DNA of 64,000 nt from Fremontodendron californicum (Eukaryota; Streptophyta; Magnoliopsida; Malvales; Malvaceae): NCBI GenBank assembly GCA_030761205.1, contig JAULJL010000003.1:33080301-33144300 (forward strand), in the 5' to 3' direction. The position numbers and the translations under genes were made by a program. How positions within the stretch are numbered: position 1 is the stretch's first letter; every line of letters starts with the position of its first letter. Shown here in pieces: positions 46,201 to 55,042 of the stretch. Under the pieces are notes generated by a model. It saw only the letters and a program-made list of their open reading frames with translations. It had not been told where the DNA came from and did no database searches.

Positions 46201-47365
46201 TCCTTGAGCTATCACTCATTTCTCAATGATCTTTGAAAAGATCTTTCCTCGCATTTGCCCCCCAGTGTAGAGGGTAATCCTTGATCAGGGTTCAAAGAAG
46301 AAAGAATTCTTTTGGCTCAAAAGGGGTGACTATGGATAATTTCTTTTTGTGTGAAGGGGATATGAAAGATGGCCATTTCTCATGTCAAGCACAAATATTC
46401 ACATTGAAAAGCAATCCCCAGGGGAAATAGATATTCAGAATTTCATTTTGCACTTTGGAATCATCCGAATTCTCACATGCATGATATCACGATTTTTCTT
46501 TTTCTTTTTTTTTTCGTCGCATCCCCCCAATGATTCATGCATTAGCCCATCCTTCTTTACCATGTGTCCATCATTTCCATATATGATGCCCCAATTTGAT
46601 TAACCATGAGAATCTGTATCAACGAGGAACATAGCAAGTCTAGGTCTATTTTGAAAAGGCTGAGTTTCCAATCTGAGTTTTTTTTTAAGAGATAAGGAAA
46701 ATATGACCCAAAAACGGGTTTTCTCTGGGACAAGGGATAATCTAGTTTAATCATTGTGCCCCAGGATGTCAATCATGAAGTGATGTTTGGGCAATTAGTG
46801 TTTTGTGGTTATTGGGAAAGGTCATGAATGGTTTTAGCACAATCTTGACACACACCAAATTATCAAAATCTAGACTCTTGAAAGAATGTCTCATTTGTTT
46901 GATTTTCAAGGAATTCGAAAAATTTCAAAAAGTTCGTTCCTTTGTTCATAGCCTAGACTAGGATTTACATCCTTGCTTATTTTGCAATGACAATGCTTCT
47001 CTTTTTTCATTCATTTTTCCTTGAAGCATTAGGTCTTTCAAGTGTTATTGATTCAAGGTTTAGGTATAGAGAAGCCCAAAAAAGAGGGGGATGGTGTTGG
47101 GTCAGTTCTAACACTGATCATCAATCTTCTTGAGACTATCCATTATTAAAACTTCCTCAATGCTTGTGTTTGCAAATTCTCGTTATTGTTAAAACACAAC
47201 AAACACAAAGCATTTAAAATTCATTTAATTCATGTAGATGTTAACATGAGACAAGTGCTTTCATCATCATAGTGTATAAAACTACATGCGTAAAAAATGC
47301 TCCTATTGACATCCTTCAAAGGTAGTAATTCTTCCCCTAAAACCCTGAAAGAAACTGATTTAGGG
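43259..47365 (-). other. 3' non-coding region of family B
   Basis: No convincing gene is present between the gag stop and the polypurine tract. It contains a pyrimidine-rich low-complexity stretch (about 43340-43530, with an ATTT run), a GCCCGGAGGTCTTA array (annotated separately), an ATGCAAATG-rich stretch (about 44500-44900), and segments resembling the 3' regions of elements 1 and 2 (about 45740-46480). Open frames at 44893-45423 show no recognisable domain. Confidence 0.6.
43630..44470 (-). repeat. Dense GCCCGGAGGTCTTA repeat array
   Basis: More than thirty units of roughly 17-25 bp built on TGCCCGGAGGTCTTA occur on the plus strand. They are organised into higher-order blocks that end in TTACCTGTGATTTGAAAAA or, from about 44165, in GCGCTGTATGCGACTTTAAA. 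The same unit occurs sparsely in element 2 (about 21230-21470) and faintly in element 1 (about 9230-9340). Confidence 0.9.
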
Positions 47366-48781
47366 CTAAGCGGCCTTCCATTGATCGATAAGCTCCGGTG
47401 TCAAAATACCATCACGGATAAGACTTTCAATCCTTTCCTTCAGTTGTCTGCATTTTTCAGTTGAATGCCCAACTACCCCTAGGTGATAATCACACTTGCT
47501 GTCAGGGTCATAACTCCTTGCTGATGGATTCGGAGCTATTTTCAAAGGTACCGGGGTAAGGTACTGATTCTTTATTAGTAATGGCAGTAAGTCAGGGATG
47601 GGGATTGGAATTCTTTCTTGATTTTCCCGCGATCGTTTTCTGGAAGTAGGCCTTGTTGCAAGGGCTGGTATAGGATTAGATGTTTGGGTAGGTAGGTAAG
47701 GATAAAGGCTTGGAGATACCTCAGTAGGGTAACATGATTGGTATGAGGGAAATTGGGAATATGGGATGAAATCTCCCATAGTTTGGATATCTTCCTCTTT
47801 CTTTCTTGGTGCCTTATTTCTCTCGGTATTGGATGTTCCTTCTCTTTCAAGTTTCCCACTCTTGATAGCATTCTCAATCATCTCCCCTGAAATTACCATG
47901 TCCGCAAAATTCTTCGAAGCATTGCCGACGAGTCTGTCATAGTACGGGGCCTGCAGTGTATTCACAAAAAGGATAGTGATTTCCTTTTGTGTCAAGGGCG
48001 GTTGTACTTGGGCAGCCAGGCTCATCCACCGTTGTGCATATTCTTTGAAGCTCTCAGTAGCTTTTTTCTCCATATTTTGCAAAGTGAGACGATCAAGTGT
48101 CCTGTCGGTCATATGCTTGTACTGGTTTAGAAAAGCCCTAGCCAAATCATTCCAAGAGCGAATCTGATCCTTGCTCAACTGACTATACCACCTAATTGCG
48201 GACCCGCTGAGGCTATCCTGAAAGCAGTGAATTAAAAGCTTATCATTATCTATCTGACTTGTCATCTTTCGGCAGAACATAGTGATGTGGGCTGATGGAT
48301 CGGTCGTCCCGTCATATTTCACAAAGTCAGGGATCTTGAACTTAGGAGGAATAACTAAATCGAAGACCAAACATCGTTCTTTCGCATCCACACTCCCGAA
48401 TACATCTGTTCTTTCTATTGCCCGGAGCCTTTCATCTAACAACTGATATTTCCCTTGGGAATCTACCAACTCAACCTCATTTACTGCAACCCTTTTCAAC
48501 TTTGCCTGTTCAGCCGGATCATCTGAGTTTAGGACATTGACGGGGTTAACAGTGTTCTGGGCATCACTTATTGCGACCTCATCTTGGCCCTTTTGTACCT
48601 CTAACCCTTCTCCGGCGACAAAGTTTTCGGTGTATCCTTTTCCCTTGATTACAGCAGACATTAGCTCCATCAGTTTAGTCATCTGATCCTTAGATTCTGC
48701 TTGAGATTTTGCTAGCTGTTCTCGCAATTCTCTCTGTTCCCTTTCCATTTTTTCCATTCGGGCAACTTGTTCATCCTCCAT
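47366..48781 (-). CDS. gag: Intact gag of family B (471 aa)
   Basis: This is a capsid-type protein that would form particles. Starting at 48781, the frame opens with a charged coiled coil (MEDEQVARMEKMEREQRELR). The capsid region contains IPPKFKIPDFVKYDGTTDPS, then AIRWYSQLSKDQIRSWNDLA and RLTLQNMEKKATESFKEYAQ. A Pro/Tyr/Ser-rich linker follows, then a C-X2-H-X5-H-X4-C cluster (CDYHLGVVGHSTEKC) near the C terminus. It aligns throughout with the broken gags of elements 1 and 2 but has no stop or frameshift. It ends before any protease, and no pol follows. The upstream NTRSQA-type residues are missing, so this Met is the likely start. It probably depends on a related element for enzymes. Confidence 0.9.
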   Translation of the reverse strand: MEDEQVARMEKMEREQRELREQLAKSQAESKDQMTKLMELMSAVIKGKGYTENFVAGEGLEVQKGQDEVAISDAQNTVNPVNVLNSDDPAEQAKLKRVAVNEVELVDSQGKYQLLDERLRAIERTDVFGSVDAKERCLVFDLVIPPKFKIPDFVKYDGTTDPSAHITMFCRKMTSQIDNDKLLIHCFQDSLSGSAIRWYSQLSKDQIRSWNDLARAFLNQYKHMTDRTLDRLTLQNMEKKATESFKEYAQRWMSLAAQVQPPLTQKEITILFVNTLQAPYYDRLVGNASKNFADMVISGEMIENAIKSGKLEREGTSNTERNKAPRKKEEDIQTMGDFIPYSQFPSYQSCYPTEVSPSLYPYLPTQTSNPIPALATRPTSRKRSRENQERIPIPIPDLLPLLIKNQYLTPVPLKIAPNPSARSYDPDSKCDYHLGVVGHSTEKCRQLKERIESLIRDGILTPELIDQWKAA

Positions 48782-49417
48782 AGCACCAGCCTGTATTAAA
48801 AGTGTACTCAGTACTTCTTTTGATTTGAAATGGAAATTCTTTCAAAGACTCCTAAAGCCAAGCCAACTTTTGTTTTATTTCCCCCAAATGTATGTCATGA
48901 TGAATGAGCCATGAATGCAATTTGATGCATGTGAAGCTAAACAATATGATGTATGGATATGTACAATGGAAACATCCTGACCATATATGTAATAAATGCA
49001 ATCACAATGCCAATATGTTGCAAACAAAGAATAAACAAATCAACACATGGATATATGCAATGACTGATCATGTGCATTTTAGCATATTTCCCAATGAATG
49101 ATCATATATCCTATGAATGCAAGACGGTGTCAATTATGATACATGCAAACAATGAATGATTGATATAGAGTATATACAAAGAAAATCATGCTAACCATGT
49201 GTGTCATGAATGCGACCTAATGCTAACATGATGTATGTAATAAGCAAATTAATGCATGAACATATACAAAAAAATCATGCTGACTATGTTTGTTATGAAT
49301 GCAACCCAAAGTCAACATGATGCATGTAAAGAACAAGCAGATTAATGCATGGATATATACAGAAAAATTATGATGACCATGTATGCTATGGATGCAATCT
49401 AATGCCAGGTATATTAC
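48782..49417 (-). repeat. Family B leader next to gag, with diverged ~93-bp repeats
   Basis: AATGCATG(A/G)A followed by ATATACA and AAATCATGCTGAC recurs with a spacing of about 93 bp (for example 49251 and 49344), with about five increasingly diverged copies from roughly 48930. The region is AT-rich with no gene. The leader is cut at 49417 by the LOG element and resumes at 59001. Confidence 0.65.
49413..49417. other. Target-site duplication (left), LOG element
   Basis: ATTAC directly precedes the TGATAACTCG LTR start and is repeated at 58996-59000. The unduplicated target TATATTACCATCC is seen at about 37712-37724 in the tandem copy. Confidence 0.95.
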
Positions 49418-50903
49418 TGATAACTCGTATAATTATATAGTTTTTAGTTATGTTTTATTATTGTTTTGTGTCAAATACGAGTTATTATTGTTTAGTCTAA
49501 TTGTGTTTATGATCTTTTATATTTTTATGTAATTTGGTGTTTTTCACAAGTTTCTTTGAGTGATTTCAGATTACTAGAATTAAGGGCAAATCCAGTTCAG
49601 TTCCAGTTCCGACACCTTTTGCCATATCAGCTATATCTCGAGTTTCACTAAAGCAATAAGGCTGAAATTTGTATCCCTGCAAAGCTAAGAGGCATATCTA
49701 TCTTTTTCATGTTTTACACTTCTTGAAAAGGAGTCGTTTTCCCTAGCGAAATCGACCATCAAGTTGGCTGATGTGCAATGACGTCTGTTCTGCACCGTTT
49801 TGGTATTTTGACCATATCTCCCGATCCACGTGCGCAAATGATCTGATTCCAACGGCTATGGATCCGTAACTGATAGGGGTATATTTTTCTAGAAGACCAT
49901 TTTATCAGATCGAGCCTCCAACATTGACAAAATCGACCATCAAGCTGGCTGATCAGAATTGTCATACAATATGACGAAAATTGTTAGAAAAATGCACCCA
50001 CCTATTATACCTACATTTGAAATTTGTAAAGCTTGTCTCTTGTCATTTAGCCCTCCAAAATGTGTATAAATAGAGGGCCTTGGATGAGTATTGGGAGACA
50101 TTTGATACATTGGTAGGATAGCCATTGTAATAAAATTCTCTAAGTTTTCTTTTTCTTTCCTTTCTCTAGTTTTCTTTTTCTTCTTACATTTCTTTTCATT
50201 TTATTCATATCTAGTATGTGTTTCTAATCATATTGTTGAGGTGATGAGGTGAAGCTTTTTGGTAAATGCTAAGGTTAGTCTCTTAAACATGAGCTAAAAT
50301 GAATCATCATTTATAAACACTAGTATAGATAATATTTTCTTTTGGTTTAAAATCATACTTGCAAAGTAGAGATCTTGATTCGTTATTGACAAGGAAAATG
50401 GCACAGTAAATGCTTGGTTTCATAACCTTGATTTGTTGTAGACATATACCTTGGCATAAGGAATGCTTGGACTCTTTTTATGAGTTTTGAGGACACCAAA
50501 TGAACATAATATCATATGCTATGGACGTTGGACAATTTGGACTGAATTGTTAAACCTTCCGATTGGAACCTCCTTTATGTGTGGATTTCAATTGTGTAAT
50601 AAAACAAGATTAATCTTAGCATAACACCAAGAGTGGATTCTCTAACCTCAACATCCTTTCTTATTGTTTTTTTATATCTTGTTTAATTGTTTTTATGTTA
50701 TTTTGTTAATTTTGTTCTCTAATATCTTGTTTACTTTCTTTGTTATTGATTCCCTAATATCTTGTTTATTTTCTTTTTCATATATATTTATAAACTTATA
50801 CTTACTAATACGCTTCCCTGTGGTTCGACCTCGGACACCCGAGAATTTATTACTTGAACATAACCTGCACTTGGGTTTACAACTCTTAATTGAGTCTCCA
50901 TCA
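49418..50903 (+). repeat. 5' LTR of the LOG element
   Basis: It begins TGATAACTCGTATAATTATA and ends GAGTCTCCATCA. By eye it differs from 57510-58995 by two substitutions (A/C near 49667 and A/C near 50014) and two one-base indels in T runs. It contains a 24-bp direct repeat (49749-49772 and 49930-49953, AAATCGACCATCAAG..) in U3 and a TATA box. Confidence 0.95.
50065..50072 (+). promoter_or_regulatory. TATA box of the LOG-element 5' LTR
   Basis: The sequence AATGTGTATAAATAGAGGGCC contains a consensus TATAAATA. It is duplicated at 58157-58164 in the 3' LTR. A transcription start near 50100 is inferred. Confidence 0.75.
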
Positions 50904-50909
50904 AGTTTT

Positions 50910-50927
50910 TGGCGCCGTTGCCGGGGA
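50910..50927 (+). promoter_or_regulatory. Primer-binding site, tRNA-Asp(GTC)
   Basis: TGGCGCCGTTGCCGGGGA lies six bases after the LTR end and is complementary to the 3' end of plant tRNA-Asp, including CCA. This is the usual primer site type in Athila elements. Confidence 0.88.
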
Positions 50928-50970
50928 GGCAATACTAAGTATATAAGTTTATAAGTATATTTATTTTTAT

Positions 50971-51192
50971 TGGCTGGTTATACCGCCTATATTTATTTTT
51001 ATTGGCTGGTTATACCGCCTAATTTGTATATATTTATATTTATATTGTATATTAACTTTGTTTTATTTTTATTGGCTGGTTATACCGCCTATATTTAGTT
51101 TTATTGGCTGGTTATACCGCCTAATTTTCTATATATTTATATTTATATTGTATATTAACTTTTTTTATTTTTATTGGCTGGTTATACCGCCT
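50971..51192 (+). repeat. Five copies of an 18-bp hairpin-forming motif in the leader
   Basis: TGGCTGGTTATACCGCCT occurs at 50971, 51003, 51073, 51105 and 51175, each preceded by TTTTAT or similar. Each unit can fold (GGC/GCC and GGT/ACC arms with one bulged base). The copies are embedded in AT-rich spacers between the primer site and gag. Confidence 0.85.
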
Positions 51193-51215
51193 AATCTGTA
51201 TATTAACTTTGTTTT

Positions 51216-53954
51216 ATGCTTGTTTGGCGACGTGATTTTAGATCTCGTCGTTTAGTTAGATTTTATAGTGAAACTTTTTCAGGTAATCTTTCTAATACAA
51301 CTCCTACCATGGCTGACAATGAAAGTGTTCATGCTGAAGATGAGAACAGACAAGTACGCACCATGCGTGACTACTTGCAACCAACTCGAAGCTCATCACC
51401 CTCTTGTTTTATTTTTCCTCTCAATGCAAACAACTTTCGTTTTAAACCAGGTATGATAGCTTTGCTTCCAAATTTCTATGGGTTGGAATCGGAAAGTGCT
51501 TACTCGTTTCTAAAAGACTTCGAAGATGTATGTGTCACCTTTAATGACCAACAATGTACAAATGAAATTGTCAAGCTAAAATTATTTCCTTTTTCTTTAA
51601 AAGATAAAGCAAAAATTTGGCTTCATAATTTAAAACCAAGGTCAATTGGCACATGGCAAGAATTACAAACTGAGTTTCTAAAGAAATTTTTCCCAGCACA
51701 TAAAACTACTGCTTTGAAAAGACAGATTCAAAATTTCAATCAAAATCAAAATGAAGCATTTTTTCAGTGCTGGGAGCGTTTTAAAGATTTGTTAAGTTCT
51801 TGTCCACATCATGGTTTTGAAAAATGGCGTCTTATTAGTTTCTTTTATGAAAGTTTAACTCCCGAAACTAAACAATTTGTTGAAACAATGTGTAACGGTG
51901 AGTTTCTAGAAAAAGAACCTGAAGAAGCCTTTGACTACCTAGACCATTTGGCAGATAACTCTCAAGCCTGGCACACAGATAATTCCTCTGAAAGTTCCAA
52001 TAGATCTAATCTTTTTTCTAACAGAGGAAAATATCATTTTAGTCAAGAAGATGAGATAAAAGCTAAAGTAGCTAATTTGGCTAGAAAGATTGAAGCCATG
52101 GAACTTAGAGAAGTAAAAGAAGTCAAAACGGTTAAAAATGAAGAAAGTTGTGGAATTTGTGAAATCATGGGACACCCCACTTCTGAATGTCCAAACATTC
52201 CCATTCTTAAAGAAGCGTTGCATGATCAAGTAAATTCCATAAACACATTTAAAAAGCCTTTTCCTTCTCCTTACTCTGAAACGTATAACCCTGAATGGAG
52301 AAGTCATCCCAACTTCAGTTGGCGGAATAATAATCATGTTCAGGTACCACAATCTCAAAAGCCGGGCAACACTTTTTCCTATCAACCTTCACGTGTACAA
52401 ACCTTGGAAGAGACATTGCAAGCATTCATGCAAACACAAGCAAATGTGAATAACCAAACTTCACAGGACATCAATGAGATCAAAAACACCTTGTCCACAT
52501 TGACAGCTTCATTACGCACTCAAGAAAAAGGTAAGTTTCCTGCTCAACCTCAGCGTAACCCTTCTACTCAATGTCTTGTTTCTTGCTCCAATGAAACTCA
52601 ACAGGAAAATGCCAGTTCTATCACAACTCTTCGAAGTGGAAAGGCAATTGACAAAAACATTCCATCAAAAGACCAAGATCCTCCTTCCCCTCCGAAAAGT
52701 AATGGTAAGGATGATGGTAAGTCTGAACTTCTTGAAAATTTCGACAAAGAAAAAGGTATGCATCCTGCTCCTTTTCCTCAAAGGTTGCAAACAATAAAGA
52801 ATTTGAATCAAAATGCAGAAATTTATGAACTTTTCAAACAAGTTAAGATTAACATTCCTTTATTGGATGCAATCAAACAAGTTCCATCTTATGCTAAATT
52901 TTTGAAGGACATGTGCACATTTAAAAGGAAACATAATGTACAAAAGAAAGCATTTCTGACGGAAAGTGTGAGCTCAATCATTCAGCACTTTACTCCACCA
53001 AAATTCAAAGATCCTGGATGTCCAACAATCTCATGCATCATTGGAAACACTAGAATAGAACGTGCATTGCTTGATCTTGGTGCTAGTGTTAATCTTTTGC
53101 CTTTTTCTGTTTATCAACAGTTAGGTTTAGGTGAACTCAAGGAAACACCTGTTACACTTCAACTAGCTGATCGTTCTGTAAAAATTCCTCGAGGGATAGT
53201 TGAAGATGTTTTGGTTCAAATTGATAATTTTTACTTCCCTGTTGATTTTATTGTTTTGGACACACATCCTGTTTCAAATCCAAATGTTCAAATTCCTGTT
53301 ATATTAGGCCGTCCATTTCTTGCAACTTCTAATGCTCTGATAAATTGCAGGAATGGTATGTTGAACATTTCTTTTGGAAATATGACTTTAGAATTAAATG
53401 TGTTCAACACTTGCAAGCAACCTGGTGATGATTCAGAAGTACATGAAGTGGATTTCATTGAAGAACTTGTTCATGAACATCTCACCACTACCACATTCCA
53501 TGATCCTTTAGAAGCTTATTTAATTGAATGTGAGTTTGATAATGCTTCAGAAATTTCACACACTGATTCTTTGTTAAATTCTTTTCAGGTTAAGCATTGT
53601 TGGAAACAAAAACTTGAGGAACTCAGAAAAGATGCATATGAGAATTCTAAAATTCATAAAGAAAGAACTAAAGCCTTTCATGACAAGTTAATTTCAAGAA
53701 AAACATTTGATGTTGGGCAAAAAGTTCTACTTTATAATTCTAGACTTCACATATTTCCTGGTAAGTTGAGATCAAGATGGACTGGCCCATTTGTGGTTAA
53801 GCATGTGTATCATTATGGAGCAATTGACATTGAGAATCCTCAAAATGGTAACGTATTCAAGGTAAATGGACAAAGACTCAAACTCTTTTTGGAAAATCAT
53901 GTTACTCAAAAAGAGGTTGTTTTTCTTTCTGATCCTTGTTTTGAAAATAACTAG
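51216..53954 (+). CDS. gag-pro: Athila gag-protease fused in frame to the integrase C-terminal tail (912 aa)
   Basis: The gag part carries the retrotransposon capsid signature (AKIWLHNLKPRSIGTWQEL, then FLKKFFPAHKTTALKRQI and RLISFFYESLTPETKQF). A perfect CCHC zinc knuckle has Cys312, Cys315, His320 and Cys325. The aspartic protease has active-site Asp620 in ALLDLGASVNLLPFSVYQQL and the motif PVILGRPFLATSNALINCRN. After about residue 791 the frame passes directly into ELRKDAYENSKIHKERTKAF, then KVLLYNSRLHIFPGKLRSRW and GPFVVKHVYHYGAIDI. That is the region after the integrase core in autonomous Athila elements. RT, both RNase H regions and the D,D-35-E core are missing without loss of frame. 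An alternative start is ATG 51309 (MADNES, in ACCATGG). The first ATG would add 31 Arg-rich residues. Confidence 0.92.
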   Translation: MLVWRRDFRSRRLVRFYSETFSGNLSNTTPTMADNESVHAEDENRQVRTMRDYLQPTRSSSPSCFIFPLNANNFRFKPGMIALLPNFYGLESESAYSFLKDFEDVCVTFNDQQCTNEIVKLKLFPFSLKDKAKIWLHNLKPRSIGTWQELQTEFLKKFFPAHKTTALKRQIQNFNQNQNEAFFQCWERFKDLLSSCPHHGFEKWRLISFFYESLTPETKQFVETMCNGEFLEKEPEEAFDYLDHLADNSQAWHTDNSSESSNRSNLFSNRGKYHFSQEDEIKAKVANLARKIEAMELREVKEVKTVKNEESCGICEIMGHPTSECPNIPILKEALHDQVNSINTFKKPFPSPYSETYNPEWRSHPNFSWRNNNHVQVPQSQKPGNTFSYQPSRVQTLEETLQAFMQTQANVNNQTSQDINEIKNTLSTLTASLRTQEKGKFPAQPQRNPSTQCLVSCSNETQQENASSITTLRSGKAIDKNIPSKDQDPPSPPKSNGKDDGKSELLENFDKEKGMHPAPFPQRLQTIKNLNQNAEIYELFKQVKINIPLLDAIKQVPSYAKFLKDMCTFKRKHNVQKKAFLTESVSSIIQHFTPPKFKDPGCPTISCIIGNTRIERALLDLGASVNLLPFSVYQQLGLGELKETPVTLQLADRSVKIPRGIVEDVLVQIDNFYFPVDFIVLDTHPVSNPNVQIPVILGRPFLATSNALINCRNGMLNISFGNMTLELNVFNTCKQPGDDSEVHEVDFIEELVHEHLTTTTFHDPLEAYLIECEFDNASEISHTDSLLNSFQVKHCWKQKLEELRKDAYENSKIHKERTKAFHDKLISRKTFDVGQKVLLYNSRLHIFPGKLRSRWTGPFVVKHVYHYGAIDIENPQNGNVFKVNGQRLKLFLENHVTQKEVVFLSDPCFENN

Positions 53955-54135
53955 ATGTAAATATAATTTTTACTAATTTCCAAAAAAAAAACAAAAAAAA
54001 AATACATTTTTTTAACCCCGGTTAAATGGCGGATAACGGTACTCCGTGATTATTTAAGTTGGTTCCATCAGCTACCCACAAAACTGATATTGTATATAAA
54101 TTTCTCTTTCAATTTCTTTTTCATTTTTTTTCAAG
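53955..54135 (+). promoter_or_regulatory. Intergenic segment ending in a polypyrimidine-AG acceptor-like site
   Basis: After the gag-pro stop the sequence has an A-rich run, TTAACCCCGGTTAA (a 14-bp palindrome, about 54014-54027) and TATATAAATTTC (about 54094-54105). It then has a strong pyrimidine tract ending TTTTTTTTCAAG at 54135, directly before ATG 54136. The last part resembles a 3' splice site; the TATA-like run is an alternative internal promoter. Both uses are inferred. Confidence 0.4.
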
Positions 54136-54672
54136 ATGGATGATATTCTCACAAGATTGCAGAAACGATTTCCTCCTTTTCCTCGGAATATTTTACTGAA
54201 GCTTTACCAAGTTCGATTTGAAAGATTAAGAATGCTTATGCACAAAGGGATTCTTGAAGACATACGTTGGATAATTGAAGCCAAGGTACGTGAAGATGAA
54301 TATCTTCCTGTTTTGCATTTACCAGGTACAGGTAGAAGCACTTTTGCAAAGAAGCAACGAGCAAAGCGCATGAGTTCAAATTGCCACAAGTGTGCACGAT
54401 GGACGTGTAACGGTAAATGTCGTTCTATTGGGATTCCGTCCTCTAATCGAGATGATAAAATTGAATTCATTAAGGATGGACTGAGTAAGGAGAATTTGGG
54501 TAATATCCAACTTTCTCTTGAGACGCATCCTAGTGGAGACGTACAAAGAGAAATTCTTGATTTATGGCCGCAATTCCAAAGGGAATGGCAACATCTTGGG
54601 AATCTGATGTTAAAAGACCCTGTTTGCCAGCTTGTAAGAAAACTGGATGGGAAGCATATCCTCGACTCATAG
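54136..54672 (+). CDS. Unknown 178-aa protein with a Cys4 cluster
   Basis: I do not recognise this family. The protein starts MDDILTRLQKRFPPFPRNIL and is Lys/Arg-rich. It has a basic patch (KKQRAKR) just before CHKCARWTCNGKC, a C-X2-C-X4-C-X3-C cluster that could bind zinc, and a Leu/Trp-rich C-terminal part ending LVRKLDGKHILDS. It has no signal peptide or membrane span. It lies between gag-pro and the LOG-like gene, in the place of the env-like gene of some Athila elements, but does not look like an envelope protein. Its frame is intact and the start is directly after an acceptor-like site. A nucleic-acid-binding accessory role is a guess from the basic/Cys pattern. Confidence 0.7.
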   Translation: MDDILTRLQKRFPPFPRNILLKLYQVRFERLRMLMHKGILEDIRWIIEAKVREDEYLPVLHLPGTGRSTFAKKQRAKRMSSNCHKCARWTCNGKCRSIGIPSSNRDDKIEFIKDGLSKENLGNIQLSLETHPSGDVQREILDLWPQFQREWQHLGNLMLKDPVCQLVRKLDGKHILDS

Positions 54673-55042
54673 AAGGCGTTTAAGCCGTTTCTGGACGTAA
54701 AACCAGAGGAAGATGTGAGCCACAATCACAACTACAATAAATGACTTCTCAGCTTTTGGTTTGATTTGCAATAACTTTATTTCAGTTTAATTTACGTGTT
54801 GTTCGATTTGTGTAATTATTCTCGTTTTTTTTTTTGCATTGGTCTTTTACGATTGATTTTTCTTCTCTTTTTGATTTTCTTCCTGAAATCACGCAAAAAT
54901 CTTTTGTTAGGTTAACATTTTCTTCTGACAGGTCAAATACACTTTCGGCGACATTATTACTCTTGTCTGATTCACTACTCAGTCCTCTATATATTACACC
55001 ATGTACTCATTCTCTTTCAGGCACTCGAAAAAGAAAAAAAAA
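54673..55042 (+). promoter_or_regulatory. Spacer before the LOG-like gene with acceptor-like and TATA-like signals
   Basis: A T-rich 370-bp spacer. CTCTATATATTACACC (about 54983-54998) could be a TATA element. ATTCTCTTTCAG ending at 55020 is a good 3' splice acceptor, 22 bases before the ATG at 55043. An upstream in-frame ATG at 55001 would add 14 residues, including a Lys run, but would be removed by such splicing. No further gene is seen. Confidence 0.4.

Noticed and set aside
49759..50125. Two minus-strand open frames in the LOG-element LTR, repeated at 57851-58217
   Set aside because: They are antisense to the U3/R region with the TATA box, without domains. They are duplicated because the LTR is.
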